Positions 16,019 to 25,401 of a stretch of 64,000 nt of DNA are shown piece after piece; within the stretch, counting starts at the first letter, position 1; each line of letters starts with the position of its first letter. A program made the translations under genes and the position numbers. The notes below the pieces were generated by a model. It made no database searches. It was not told where the DNA came from and saw only the letters and a program-made list of their open reading frames with translations. This stretch comes from QIAW01 sp035487295 (GTDB taxonomy: Bacteria; Acidobacteriota; Terriglobia; Terriglobales; Acidobacteriaceae). Location of the stretch: assembly GCA_035487295.1 (NCBI GenBank), contig DATHMH010000012.1, positions 132,904 to 196,903 of the forward strand, given 5' to 3'.

Positions 16019-16657
16019 TCAGCGTTTCACGAGAATGTCCGCTGCCTGCAGACGGCTTTCCCAACCGCTGCGGAGCAGTTCCGGGTTGGCATGGTCTTCT
16101 TCCGGATATCCGACGCACAGGTAGGCAATCAGCTTCCATTCCTCAGGGACACTCAAACTGCAATTTACGTTCGTGGCATCGAGAATCGAGACCCAACCCA
16201 AACCTAATCCGTAACCACGGGCGGCCAGCCACAGGGTGTACACCGCCAGGACCGCGGAGTATTCGAGGGTCTCAGGCATGGTCATTCTGCCCAGGCCGCT
16301 GCCACACTCCGTTTGCTGGTCCAGGAAAACCGCCACGTGAACCGGAGCATCGCGCAAGCCGGCTAACTTCAATTTGGCATACAGTTGCGCTTTCTCTCCT
16401 GAATAGGCGTTGAGCGCCTGCTGGTTGCACTGCTCGAAATTGATCCTTATGGATTCGCGCCGTTCCGGGGATTCGACCAGGACAAAGCGCCAGGGCTGAC
16501 TATAACCCACCGAGGGAGCCAGCGAGGCCAGGCCAATGAGATGCTCGACAAGCTGAGGATCGACGGGATCGCGGCGAAAGCTGCGGACATCACGCCTCCA
16601 CTTGAGCAATTCCTCAAACTGGCTCCGGAAATGTTCGTCGAAAACGGGCTTTGGCAT
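16019..16657 (-). CDS. bluB: 5,6-dimethylbenzimidazole synthase
   Basis: 212 residues, the usual size. The family signatures RRDVRSFRRDPVD, LASLAPSVGYSQPWRFV, and a C-terminal GLGLGWVSILD and CVGYPEE identify BluB, a flavin-destructase of the nitroreductase fold. It breaks FMN with oxygen to give dimethylbenzimidazole, the lower ligand of B12. It opens the cobalamin region, divergent by about 75 bases from a B12-binding protein gene. CobT downstream would activate its product. Confidence 0.93.
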   Translation of the reverse strand: MPKPVFDEHFRSQFEELLKWRRDVRSFRRDPVDPQLVEHLIGLASLAPSVGYSQPWRFVLVESPERRESIRINFEQCNQQALNAYSGEKAQLYAKLKLAGLRDAPVHVAVFLDQQTECGSGLGRMTMPETLEYSAVLAVYTLWLAARGYGLGLGWVSILDATNVNCSLSVPEEWKLIAYLCVGYPEEDHANPELLRSGWESRLQAADILVKR

Positions 16658-16731
16658 CAGGGCTACGCCGCTACAGCAGCATTGAGCTATACTACCGCGT
16701 GCCGCATATCACGGTTGCAGAAAAATCAGCC

Positions 16732-17631
16732 ATGCAAATTTGCTCGTTTATACCAGCAGCTACTGAAATACTTTACGCTTTAGGACTTGAAGATTCGGTT
16801 GCCGGCGTCACCTTCGAGTGCGATTATCCACCCGAGGCGCGCCGGAAGCCCGTTGTCCTCGACACAGTGCTTGAGCATTCGCTGTCACCCGCCGAAGTGG
16901 ATCGCACAGTGCATGAATTCTCTTCCCATGGCGAGAGCCTTTACCGGGTACACACCGAGTTGCTCCGGCAAATCAGGCCTGACTTGATTGTCACGCAAGA
17001 GCTTTGCGACGTCTGCGCGGTGGGAGCATCGCATGTCGCTAAAGCGTTGCACGAGTTGCCCTCTACACCGAAAATTTTGTCGCTGACTCCGCACACGCTG
17101 GAAGATGTATGGCGGGATATTGAAGCGGTTGGCCAGGCTACGGGCAGGCAACAGGAAGCGACATTACTCGTTGCTGGCTTGCGGAAGCGGGTTGAGCAGG
17201 TGAAACAATATTCTTATGGCCAGCGTCCGCGCGTGCTTTCGCTGGAGTGGCTGAGTCCGCCGTTCAATGGCGGCCATTGGGTGCCGGAGATGGTTGCGAT
17301 GGCGGGTGGCGTCGATCCGTTGGGCCGCGTTGGCGAGCCCAGCCTGGAATTCAGTTGGCAGCAGATTATTGCATCCGATCCAGACATCGTGCTGGTTATG
17401 CCTTGCGGATATGACCTGGAACGGGCAATGCGCGAGTACCGCGAAACCAAGTTTCCCTCGGAATGGAACAATCTGAAGGCAGTGCGCAACAACAAGGTCT
17501 TCGCAGTGCATGCCAATGCCTACTTTTCACGGCCCGGTCCAAGGCTTGTTACCGGGCTGGAGATTATGGCCGCGCTTTTTCATCCTGAACGCAAGTTTGA
17601 AACTCCGCCGAAGAGTTGGGCACGGTTGTGA
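16732..17631 (+). CDS. Cobalamin-binding protein, BtuF-like without signal peptide
   Basis: 299 residues from the ATG at 16732. The fold is that of class III substrate-binding proteins (ICSFIPAATEILYALGLED, DLIVTQELCDVCAVG, VPEMVAMAGGVDPLG, DPDIVLVMPCGYD, VFAVHANAYFSRPGPRLVTGLEIMA). The N-terminus starts straight into the domain with no export signal or lipobox. Such cytosolic versions are common beside B12 genes and may chaperone corrinoids; the role is not proven. A second, lipidated BtuF follows at 19952. Confidence 0.82.
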   Translation: MQICSFIPAATEILYALGLEDSVAGVTFECDYPPEARRKPVVLDTVLEHSLSPAEVDRTVHEFSSHGESLYRVHTELLRQIRPDLIVTQELCDVCAVGASHVAKALHELPSTPKILSLTPHTLEDVWRDIEAVGQATGRQQEATLLVAGLRKRVEQVKQYSYGQRPRVLSLEWLSPPFNGGHWVPEMVAMAGGVDPLGRVGEPSLEFSWQQIIASDPDIVLVMPCGYDLERAMREYRETKFPSEWNNLKAVRNNKVFAVHANAYFSRPGPRLVTGLEIMAALFHPERKFETPPKSWARL

Positions 17632-17714
17632 GAAATTCCCAGCTTACATATTGACCATCCACCGAGTGGGCAGATGCTGGCCGTATACCGGCGCCACGAC
17701 CGCAATCAACTTGA

Positions 17715-17890
17715 CTGGTGGCAGCTTACACGATATAACCCGAACAGTCTGGTTATGGGAAGTGCGGTGAGACTCCGCCACTGCCCCGCAACTGTAAACG
17801 CCGAGAACCGAACATATTGCCACTGGGAATTTAGAACTGGGAAGGCCGTTCGGTTCAGCGAGGCGCAAGTCAGGAGACCAGCCAGACTCC
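17715..17890 (+). promoter_or_regulatory. Cobalamin riboswitch upstream of cobU-cbiA-btuF
   Basis: The conserved AdoCbl aptamer elements are in order: GGTTATGGGAA (17751 on), GGTGAGACTCCGCC, the B12 box GCCCCGCAACTGTAAA (around 17783), and the closing AAGTCAGGAGACC (about 17868-17879). Two hairpins follow (CCCAAT/ATTGGG and TCCGGCT/AGCCGGA), with no clear T-run, so control is probably at translation initiation. Confidence 0.95.
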
Positions 17891-17979
17891 CAATCATTGG
17901 GCGATTCCGGCTTCGATGGGAGAGCCGGACAGCTTTCTGTTGATCGTACTCAAACACGCAAGCTGATTCTTCCCGCTTA

Positions 17980-17995
17980 GCGCAAAGATTTGCGC
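17980..17995 (+). promoter_or_regulatory. Perfect hairpin abutting the cobU ribosome binding site
   Basis: GCGCAAA and TTTGCGC pair perfectly around GA, ending one base before the AAGG that serves cobU. It could be the expression-platform element through which the upstream riboswitch hides or exposes the start. Confidence 0.5.
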
Positions 17996-18006
17996 AAGGC
18001 GAATTC

Positions 18007-18561
18007 ATGCAAACGGGAAACCGAAAATCGGTAACTCTCGTTCTCGGCGGAGCGCGCAGCGGCAAAAGCCGCTTCGCGCAGCAACTGGCTGCGGGCGCGG
18101 GCAAGGTAACCTTTTTTGCGACCGCGCAACCGACCGATGAAGAGATGCGCCGCAAAATTGAACGGCATCGCCGGGAACGCCCTACGTCATGGGTGACGGT
18201 AGAGGTGCCGGTCGAACTGGATAGCGCCATCCGCGAGCACAGCCAAGGTTCCGAGCTGCTGCTGGTTGATTGCCTTACGCTGTATGCAGCCAACATCATG
18301 TCTTATGACCGGGAGAATAAAGACCTGATTCACAAACGCGTACAGCTTCTTTGCGAAACACTGTGCTCGGTTCAACCCTCGGTGGTGCTTGTTTCCAATG
18401 AAGTGGGCAGCGGCGTGGTGCCTTCATTTCCCGCAGGGGTTTTGTTTCGAGAACTGCTCGGTGAAATTAATCAGAAGGTGGCGCGAATTGCCGACAACGT
18501 GCTGCTGATGTTTGCCGGGCTGCCGCTCGCGCTCAAAGGAAAGGTTGAAACCGGGTTATGA
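18007..18561 (+). CDS. cobU: Adenosylcobinamide kinase / guanylyltransferase
   Basis: 184 residues with a P-loop GGARSGKS near the N-terminus, the ATAQPTDEEMRRKIERHRRERP block that holds the guanylyl-acceptor His, LLLVDCLTLYAAN, and VSNEVGSGVVP. It phosphorylates adenosylcobinamide and then attaches GMP, preparing it for CobS. First gene behind the first cobalamin riboswitch. Its stop overlaps the next ATG (ATGA), so translation is coupled to cbiA. Confidence 0.95.
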   Translation: MQTGNRKSVTLVLGGARSGKSRFAQQLAAGAGKVTFFATAQPTDEEMRRKIERHRRERPTSWVTVEVPVELDSAIREHSQGSELLLVDCLTLYAANIMSYDRENKDLIHKRVQLLCETLCSVQPSVVLVSNEVGSGVVPSFPAGVLFRELLGEINQKVARIADNVLLMFAGLPLALKGKVETGL

Positions 18562-19955
18562 AAGCCTTCATGGTGGCAAGTCCGGCAACCGGCAGCGGCA
18601 AGACCACAGTGACGCTGGCCCTGATAGCGGCGCTCACAAGGCGCAGCCTGGTGGTGCAGAGTTTTAAGTGTGGACCCGATTTCATCGATACCGCGCATCA
18701 CACCCACGTTGCCGGCCGCAGCTCGCGCAATTTGGATTCATGGATGCTCGATGCCCATGCCAATCGCGAAATTTTCCATGGTGCCAGTCAGGGAGCCGAT
18801 GTCGCCGTGACCGAAGCCATGATGGGATTATTCGATGGAGTAACCGGCACGGGCGAGCAAGGCAGCAGCGCTGAAATTGCCAAACAACTGTATTTGCCTG
18901 TTGTGCTGGTGCTCGATGCTTCGATGGCAGCCCGCAGCATTGCCGCCGTCATTCAAGGCTTCGAGAACTTTGACGCTGATCTGAAGATGGTAGGGGTGAT
19001 ATTGAACAGAGTTGGCAGTGAGGGGCACTTGCACTTCCTGCAGCAGGCAATCGCCGCTTCTTGTAAGAGTCCCGTGCTGGGTTCCCTGCCTCACACGCCT
19101 CCGCTGCATATTCCTGAACGACATCTAGGGTTGGTAACCGCGGCAGAGCGTCCACTTTCAACGGAACAGGTTTCTCTTCTTGCTGATCTTGCTGAGCGAC
19201 ATATTGATTTGGACGCCTTGCTCTGTGCATGCGGAGACGTAGCAAGTCACGTCTCTACGGAAGCAGTGGTTCCACGCAGGATCCACAACGATGATTCCGC
19301 GCCCAAAGTTCGTATTGGGGTACCGCGTGACCAGGCATTTTGTTTTTATTACGAAGATAACCTTCAGATGCTGCGGAGCGAAGGTGCGGAGATCGTTGAA
19401 TTCAATTCGCTTCAATGCAGCAACCTTCCCGCCGGCCTGGATGCCTTGTATTTCGGCGGGGGCTACCCGGAGCTTTTTGCGCAGCAGTTAAGCGACAACC
19501 AGCTGCTGATTCGCGATCTTCACCAGTTTGTTTCTTCAGGAAAACCGGTTTACGCGGAATGCGGTGGGCTTATTTACCTCTCTGACCAACTTCGCACTCT
19601 CGATGGACGCACCTTCAAAATGGCCGGGGTGCTGCCTCTTGCGATTGAGATGACCAGTGGGCTGGTGCATTTTGGCTATACAGAAGTGACGTTCGAGCGC
19701 CAGTGTTTGCTGGGAAAGCATGGAGCGGTAGCTCGCGGCCACAGCTTCCATTATTCAAAAATGTTGGAGTTAGGAGATGTGAACCATGCGTACCGCGCCG
19801 GCTACACGCTGAGCGGCCGAGCGGAGTTTGAAGGGTTTATTAAGGACAACGTATTGGCCAGTTATATTCATCTTCACTTCAAATCGAACCCCGGTTTAGC
19901 CGCCAGTTTTGTTGCGCATGCACGGGCAGCGCGAGAGGCCACACTTCAGCTATGA
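18558..19955 (+). CDS. cbiA: Cobyrinate a,c-diamide synthase
   Basis: 465 residues. The ATP-binding N-terminal domain has SPATGSGKTT, FKCGPDFIDT and MMGLFDG. The C-terminal glutamine amidotransferase domain has FGGGYPEL, the nucleophile in AECGGLIYL (about residue 335) and the GHSFHYS histidine block. It amidates the a and c side chains of cobyrinic acid. No other corrin-ring gene is in the window, so it may act on salvaged precursors or complete a pathway encoded elsewhere. A repeat palindrome lies inside the coding frame at about residues 226-235, in the linker between the domains. It overlaps both neighbours by ATGA. Confidence 0.95.
   Translation: MKAFMVASPATGSGKTTVTLALIAALTRRSLVVQSFKCGPDFIDTAHHTHVAGRSSRNLDSWMLDAHANREIFHGASQGADVAVTEAMMGLFDGVTGTGEQGSSAEIAKQLYLPVVLVLDASMAARSIAAVIQGFENFDADLKMVGVILNRVGSEGHLHFLQQAIAASCKSPVLGSLPHTPPLHIPERHLGLVTAAERPLSTEQVSLLADLAERHIDLDALLCACGDVASHVSTEAVVPRRIHNDDSAPKVRIGVPRDQAFCFYYEDNLQMLRSEGAEIVEFNSLQCSNLPAGLDALYFGGGYPELFAQQLSDNQLLIRDLHQFVSSGKPVYAECGGLIYLSDQLRTLDGRTFKMAGVLPLAIEMTSGLVHFGYTEVTFERQCLLGKHGAVARGHSFHYSKMLELGDVNHAYRAGYTLSGRAEFEGFIKDNVLASYIHLHFKSNPGLAASFVAHARAAREATLQL
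19233..19260. repeat. Interspersed palindromic element, copy 2, inside cbiA
   Basis: GAGACGT and ACGTCTC arms with the core AGCAAGTC match the elements at 13912-13939 and 47865-47894 (CGTAGCAAGC core). The frame stays open through it and codes GDVASHVST. Confidence 0.7.
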
Positions 19956-20827
19956 GAAGGCACCTATCGGCGATTTTGTTGCTGCTGGTCCTCACAGGCT
20001 GTTGCCTCGCGCAGCGGACCGTGCAGGACGAACTGGGGCGCAAGGTCGTCGTTGCCAACTCTCCGCATCGCATTGTCTCGCTCGCGCCCAGCATTACGGA
20101 CACCATCTATGCCATAGGAGCCGGCGCAGATATTGTGGGCGTCAGCAACTATACAAAATATCCTCCCGAGGCGACAAAGAAGCCCAGTGTCGGCGAACCG
20201 CTTAATCCCTCGATCGAAACCATTATCGCCCTTCACCCTGATCTGGTGCTGGCGATTGAAGATATGAACCGGCTGGAAACGGTAGAGCAGCTTGAAAAAG
20301 CAGGTATTCCTGTGTTCGTAGTCCACCCTCACGACCTTGCGGGTATCTATGCTTCGATTACCGATTTGGGAACTGCGTTGAACCGCCCAAAAGAAGCCGC
20401 CGGCCTGGTCAGCCGCCTGCACGGCCGGGAACAAGCGGTGCGAGACCACGTAAAAGGCGCTCCTGCTCCCCAGGTATTTTTTGTGTTATGGCCTGACCCG
20501 GTCATGACCGTGGGCAAACATGCATTTATTACTGAATTGATTGAGATTGCCGGGGCAAAATCGGTAACCGATGATATGTCTGACAATTGGCCGCAGATCA
20601 GCGCGGAGGCGCTGCTGGTGCGAAAGCCGGACTTTTTGCTTCTGGTGCGCGGATCGCAGCTTACCATCGACGATCTGAAAAAGAAGCCCGGGTGGAACAG
20701 CCTGGAAGCCGTGCGGGCCAATCACGTGTTCTATACCGACGACCGGGTTCTTCACCCGAGTCCTGCGGCCTTTGATGCGCTGGAGGATTTGGCCAACCAG
20801 TTTCATCCTTTGGGGCAGCACAGATGA
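19952..20827 (+). CDS. btuF: Vitamin B12 ABC transporter substrate-binding lipoprotein
   Basis: 291 residues with a lipoprotein signal (LLLLVLTGC, lipidated Cys17). The mature protein opens with VQDELGRKVVVANSPHRIVSLAPSITDTIYAIGAG, typical of BtuF/FecB, then ETIIALHPDLVLAIED and the long backbone helix linking two lobes. It captures corrinoids delivered by BtuB and hands them to BtuCD, encoded just downstream. It ends the first riboswitch-controlled operon. The second riboswitch starts about 30 bases after its stop. Confidence 0.93.
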   Translation: MRRHLSAILLLLVLTGCCLAQRTVQDELGRKVVVANSPHRIVSLAPSITDTIYAIGAGADIVGVSNYTKYPPEATKKPSVGEPLNPSIETIIALHPDLVLAIEDMNRLETVEQLEKAGIPVFVVHPHDLAGIYASITDLGTALNRPKEAAGLVSRLHGREQAVRDHVKGAPAPQVFFVLWPDPVMTVGKHAFITELIEIAGAKSVTDDMSDNWPQISAEALLVRKPDFLLLVRGSQLTIDDLKKKPGWNSLEAVRANHVFYTDDRVLHPSPAAFDALEDLANQFHPLGQHR

Positions 20828-20854
20828 TTTGTTTGCGCTGCCTCGCACATTAAC

Positions 20855-21010
20855 GCTGTACGAACCGAATCGCAACCGGATGTTCGGGAAAGCGGTGAGA
20901 TTCCGCTACTGTCCCGCAACTGTGAGCGACATTGTCATCGCCGGCAGAGCCACTGCCCTCAGGGTGGGAAGGCGCCGGCGTAAGTCGCAAAGTCAGGAGA
21001 CCGGTCCGTT
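20855..21010 (+). promoter_or_regulatory. Second cobalamin riboswitch, upstream of btuB
   Basis: It repeats the aptamer signature of the first: TTCGGGAAAGCGGTGAGATTCCGC, with the B12 box CCCGCAACTGTGAG (about 20913) and AGTCAGGAGACC at 20991-21002. It sits 40 bases before the btuB start, whose AAGGAG lies right behind it, again pointing to translational control. The peripheral stems differ from copy one, so it is not a recent duplicate. Confidence 0.95.
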
Positions 21011-21049
21011 GCCGATACGACTACCTCTCTTTCGAGGAAAAGGAGAATC

Positions 21050-23509
21050 ATGCTATCCAGGAGCTTCCGTACTGCTGTTTTCGTTTTGGGAATTACCTTA
21101 TGCTTTCTTGTCCCTGAATTTGCGATTGCCGCAGAATCAGGCACAATCAAAGGCACGATTACCGACCCTTTAGGCGCGGTCATCCCCAACGCGCAAGTCG
21201 AACTATTACGCAATAATGAACGCGTGGCCACAACCACAACCGACCCGATCGGCGCCTTCGAATTTTCCAACCTGAATTCGGGGCGTTACCATATTCGCGC
21301 ACAGGCGCATCAATTCATCTCTGAAACCAGCAGCGATGTCTATCTTGGTGGAGGAACAGTCCAGATCAATCTAAGCCTGAGGGTCGGAACCACCACACAG
21401 GAAATCGTGGTTTCCGCTACTGGAACAGAGATACCCGATTCCCAGGTCGGAGCTTCCATCTCTGTTATTGATGAAAGTCAGTTCCAGAACAAGCTCGATA
21501 TCATCGAGCCGCTGCGGCTTGTATCCGGGCTGCAGATTATCCAAGTAGGGCAACGGGGCGGACAGTCCACGCTGTTCCTGCGCGGAGGCAACGAAAACGC
21601 GAATAAAGTATTGCTCGACGGAATCCCTATCAACGACATCGGCGGAGCCGTTGACTTTACAGACATAGCTGAAACCGGTATCGCCAAGGCTGAAGTATTG
21701 CGTGGACCTAACAGCGTGCTCTATGGCGCAGATGCGCTCGCGGGAGTAATCAACCTGACGACTCGCCACGGTACTACACCGTTGCCGGAGTTTGTATACT
21801 CCGCCGACGGCGGAAATTTTTCTACCATGCGCCAGACGGCTTCCCTCGCCGGCGCCTATCGCCAACTCGATTATTTTTCCGAATTCTCGCGCTTTGATAC
21901 CCGCAACAGCGAGCCGCACAGCGCCTTTCATAATGGCACTTATGCCGGAAACTTCGGATGGGCGCCGCTCTCTTCCACGCAGCTTCGCCTGACGGCCCGG
22001 CGCACGGTAACTGCCGGCAATGATCCTAATGCTTTGGACTTCTACGGTATCGCTGATGATTCCTTCCAGAAAGAGCAGGATACATTCATAGGGGCAAGCC
22101 TGCAGAACCAGACTACCTCCCGCTGGCTCAACCAGGTACGCTATGGAGCTACGAGGCTGCGCTCCCAATTTGAAAATCCTTCTCCCACCGGCATTCCTTT
22201 TGACCCATTTGGGCTAGGTCCGAACTACGTAGGACTTCCGGTTACGATCCGTGGCGCAAACGGGTTCAGCACAACGGGTCAGGCGATTCTTGATTTTGGT
22301 GGCATCTATCCTCAACGCTTTGACACACTCACGAACCGGGATTTTGTATCGGCACAATCTAATTATGTTTTCAACCCGCATCTGGCGGCGGTGCTCGGCT
22401 TCCGCTATGAAAACGAACGGGGATTTACAAATTCCGGAATCCGCACTCCTACCAACCGCGACAACTTTGGTTATACCCTGGAGGCGAACGGCAATCTCTG
22501 GACCCGGGCTTACGCCACCGTTGGACTCGGGGTTGAAAATAACCAGATATTCGGAGTGGCCGTTACCCCACGCGTCTCTCTTGCCTATTACTTGTTCCGT
22601 CCTGATTCTGCCGGAAGATTCAATGGAACAAAGCTAAAATTCAATTTCGGCCGAGGCATCAAAGAACCGGATATCTTCTCTGAGAGCACTTCCCTGTTCA
22701 ACCTGCTGTCCCAGGCCGGCAATGGGCAACAGTTAATATCCCAATTTCATGTGCGGCCCATCGGACCGGAACGTTCGCGCAGCTACGACTTTGGAATTGA
22801 ACAAACGGCGTGGAATGCGCGCGTAAGGTTTGGCCTGACTTTTTTTCATAATCAATTTACCGATCAAATGGAATTCCTGAACCCCAGCGCGCTGTTCTCC
22901 CTGGGAGTGCCCGCCGACCTCGTGAACGCAACCAGCAACGCCTTCGGGGCGACGGTTAATTCAGCCGATTTTCGCGCTCAGGGCATTGAAAGCGAAATGG
23001 AGTTCAACCTGGGACACGGGTTGCATGTTCGTGCGAACTACACTTATCTTGATTCTGTTGTGCAACGTTCGTTTCAGAGCAGCGCGCTTGGTCCGGTCAC
23101 GAATCCGGCGCTTCCTCCGATTCCGATCGGAGCATTCTCGCCCCTGGTCGGCAGCCGGCCCTTCCGGCGTGCGCCTCACTCCGGAAGCTTCTTGGCTACA
23201 TATGAGCGGCCTAAGTTCACCTTGGCATTGGGCGGATATCTGGTAAGCCGCCGTGATGACAGCACCTTCCTCAGCGACGGCTTTTTCGGGAACAGCATGC
23301 TGTTGCCCAACCGCAACCTGGCCGGCTCTTATCAGAAGATTGATTTCAGCGGCAGCTATCGCGCCACACGCATCCTGGGCTTCTATACCAGCGTCGAAAA
23401 CCTGGTGAGCGAGCACTACGATGCGGCTTTCGGCTTTCCTTCCTTGCCGCTCGCCTTCCGCGCAGGCCTTCGCATCACGCTCGGAGGCGAGTCCTGGAAC
23501 ATTAGATAA
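21050..23509 (+). CDS. btuB: TonB-dependent cobalamin receptor with N-terminal carboxypeptidase-like domain
   Basis: 819 residues. Signal peptide (TAVFVLGITLCFLVPEFAIAA), then a carboxypeptidase-regulatory beta-sandwich (IKGTITDPLGAVIPNAQVELL) at about 32-115, a plug domain (LRLVSGLQIIQVGQRGGQSTLFLRGG, VLLDGIPIND, EVLRGPNSVLYGADALAGVINL) and a 22-strand-type barrel ending in RAGLRITLGGESWNIR. The riboswitch in front and btuCD behind identify the substrate as a corrinoid. The extra N-terminal domain is not found in enterobacterial BtuB (about 600 aa) but is usual in this phylum. Confidence 0.93.
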   Translation: MLSRSFRTAVFVLGITLCFLVPEFAIAAESGTIKGTITDPLGAVIPNAQVELLRNNERVATTTTDPIGAFEFSNLNSGRYHIRAQAHQFISETSSDVYLGGGTVQINLSLRVGTTTQEIVVSATGTEIPDSQVGASISVIDESQFQNKLDIIEPLRLVSGLQIIQVGQRGGQSTLFLRGGNENANKVLLDGIPINDIGGAVDFTDIAETGIAKAEVLRGPNSVLYGADALAGVINLTTRHGTTPLPEFVYSADGGNFSTMRQTASLAGAYRQLDYFSEFSRFDTRNSEPHSAFHNGTYAGNFGWAPLSSTQLRLTARRTVTAGNDPNALDFYGIADDSFQKEQDTFIGASLQNQTTSRWLNQVRYGATRLRSQFENPSPTGIPFDPFGLGPNYVGLPVTIRGANGFSTTGQAILDFGGIYPQRFDTLTNRDFVSAQSNYVFNPHLAAVLGFRYENERGFTNSGIRTPTNRDNFGYTLEANGNLWTRAYATVGLGVENNQIFGVAVTPRVSLAYYLFRPDSAGRFNGTKLKFNFGRGIKEPDIFSESTSLFNLLSQAGNGQQLISQFHVRPIGPERSRSYDFGIEQTAWNARVRFGLTFFHNQFTDQMEFLNPSALFSLGVPADLVNATSNAFGATVNSADFRAQGIESEMEFNLGHGLHVRANYTYLDSVVQRSFQSSALGPVTNPALPPIPIGAFSPLVGSRPFRRAPHSGSFLATYERPKFTLALGGYLVSRRDDSTFLSDGFFGNSMLLPNRNLAGSYQKIDFSGSYRATRILGFYTSVENLVSEHYDAAFGFPSLPLAFRAGLRITLGGESWNIR

Positions 23510-23518
23510 TTTAGATAG

Positions 23519-24613
23519 ATGACGCAGTCAGCACAAGTCGAAGTCCAGGAGACGCGTGAACGCGAGGCTGCTGCTGAGCCTCGTCAGCCCGCAACGCGCA
23601 GCCTGTGGGCCGTAGTATTCATACTTTGCCTGCTGCTGGTAGGAGAAATATTTGCGGCTACCTGCATCGGCGCGGTGACGATAAAACCTGGCACGGTGGC
23701 GTCGGTGTTCGTCAACAGGCATGCGGAAGGTCTGGAGATGGAGAAGACCATCGTCTTCCAAATCCGCCTTCCGCGGGTTCTGGCGGCCGCGCTTGTCGGC
23801 TGCGGCCTCTCGATCGCCGGAGTTTTGTTTCAGGGGTTGTTCCGTAATCCGATGGCTGATCCTTATGTCATCGGCTCTTCCGGGGGCGCGGCTTTAGGCG
23901 CGACGCTGGGAATCGTGTTCCTGCCGCATTTTTCGCTACTGGGGTTTGGAGCCACGGCTTCACTGGCGTTCTGTTTTTCGCTGTTGACCATGATTGTGGT
24001 GTACTGGCTCGCCAGGGTTGGAGGACGCACTCCCATCGTCACCTTACTGCTGGTAGGCCTGGCGCTGAGCGCGATACTTGCCTACTCAACTACTTTCGTG
24101 GTCCTGTTGCATCCTGATTCATATGTCGCCGTTCATCTGCTGACCATTTGGTTGCATGGCGCGATTTCCAACACGCAGTGGTCACAGGTCGCAGTGGCAA
24201 GCGTGATGGTGGGCTTGGGCACGGTCTTGTCTTTTCCGCTGGGGCGCTCTCTGAATGCGCTCTGTTTGGGCGATGACTACGCGCAACAACTCGGAATCAG
24301 GGTTGAGTTTTTGAGAGCTGCAATCATTCTTGTCGGCTCTCTGTTGACCGCAGCAGCGGTTTCCTTGGGAGGTCTGATCGGATTTGTGGGCCTGATCATT
24401 CCACACATTGTGCGTTTATTCGTTGGGCCGGACCACAGCCGGCTGCTGCCGATTGCCGGCCTTGCAGGCGCGATCTTTCTTATATTGGCAGACACCCTGG
24501 CGCGCACCGTGCTCTCCCCTTCCGAGCTTCCCGTCGGCATCCTGACCGCATTTATTGGCGGGCCGGTCTTTCTTTTTCTGCTGCGGCGTGGCAAGCGGGA
24601 GTATGCGCTATGA
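23519..24613 (+). CDS. btuC: Vitamin B12 ABC transporter permease
   Basis: 364 residues of the FecCD family with about ten membrane segments. Typical blocks are RLPRVLAAALVGCGLSIAGVLFQGLFRNPMADPYVIGSSGGAALGA, LPLGRSLNALCLGDDYAQQLGI, the GLIGFVGLIIPHIVRLFVGPDH coupling segment, and a final ELPVGILTAFIGGPVFLFLL. It forms the translocation channel with BtuD. A charged 30-residue N-terminal extension precedes the first membrane helix. Starts 10 bases after btuB; its stop overlaps btuD by ATGA. Confidence 0.94.
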   Translation: MTQSAQVEVQETREREAAAEPRQPATRSLWAVVFILCLLLVGEIFAATCIGAVTIKPGTVASVFVNRHAEGLEMEKTIVFQIRLPRVLAAALVGCGLSIAGVLFQGLFRNPMADPYVIGSSGGAALGATLGIVFLPHFSLLGFGATASLAFCFSLLTMIVVYWLARVGGRTPIVTLLLVGLALSAILAYSTTFVVLLHPDSYVAVHLLTIWLHGAISNTQWSQVAVASVMVGLGTVLSFPLGRSLNALCLGDDYAQQLGIRVEFLRAAIILVGSLLTAAAVSLGGLIGFVGLIIPHIVRLFVGPDHSRLLPIAGLAGAIFLILADTLARTVLSPSELPVGILTAFIGGPVFLFLLRRGKREYAL

Positions 24614-25401
24614 AAACATTGCTCGAGTTACGAGACGTCACCTTCTCTTACGGAACTGAAGGTATTTTCCAGCAAGCAGGCTTTACCGTGAAACCAGGTG
24701 AGCGGATTGCCGTCATAGGGCGTAATGGCTCAGGCAAGACGACATTGTTGCGACTGGCCGCAGGGTTACTCACGACTCGCCAGGGGCGGGTTTTGTTGGA
24801 TGGATACGCAGTGAACGAGATGTCCAGGCGCAGCATCGCCCAGGTCATTGCGTTTGTTCCGCAGCAGTTGTTTGTGCCCTTTGATTTCACGGTAGATCAA
24901 TTAGTGTCGCAGGGGCGTACGCCTTATCTGCGCGCATTGCGTAATTTGAGTACGGCAGACTACGCGGCCATCAACGAAGCCATGTCTCGGACCCAGATCA
25001 CGCATTTGCGCCACCGCATCTTCAACCAGCTCAGCGGCGGCGAGCAGCAGCGTGTAAAGATCGCCATTGCCCTGGCGCAGCAACCCAGGCTGCTCCTGCT
25101 GGATGAACCCACCCAGCATCTCGATATCGGCCGGCAGGCGGAAATTCTTGAACTGTTGCTGAAGCTCAATCTGGAAGGAGTAACCATTGTGGCCGCCATC
25201 CATGATCTGTATGCAGTGCAGCAGACATTTCCCGCGGTGGCATTGCTGCATGATCGAACCATTGCGCAGGGCACGGCTTCTGAGCTGCTTCGTCCCGAGC
25301 TTCTGGCGCCGGCCTTTGGCTTGAACGGCCGGGCGTTGCCGATCTTGCGGCGCGCCGATCATTTCGCAACGGAGGAGGCACACATTGAACCAGTCCGTTG
25401 A
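24610..25401 (+). CDS. btuD: Vitamin B12 ABC transporter ATP-binding protein
   Basis: 263 residues. Walker A GRNGSGKTT, Q-loop FVPQQ, signature LSGGEQQRV, Walker B LLLLDEPTQHLD and the switch His in AAIHDL are all present. It powers corrinoid import through BtuC. The last 17 bases overlap cobT, so the two are translationally linked. Confidence 0.94.
   Translation: MKTLLELRDVTFSYGTEGIFQQAGFTVKPGERIAVIGRNGSGKTTLLRLAAGLLTTRQGRVLLDGYAVNEMSRRSIAQVIAFVPQQLFVPFDFTVDQLVSQGRTPYLRALRNLSTADYAAINEAMSRTQITHLRHRIFNQLSGGEQQRVKIAIALAQQPRLLLLDEPTQHLDIGRQAEILELLLKLNLEGVTIVAAIHDLYAVQQTFPAVALLHDRTIAQGTASELLRPELLAPAFGLNGRALPILRRADHFATEEAHIEPVR

Noticed and set aside
21371..22168. 265-codon frame opposite btuB
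   Set aside because: Antisense to conserved plug and barrel coding sequence.
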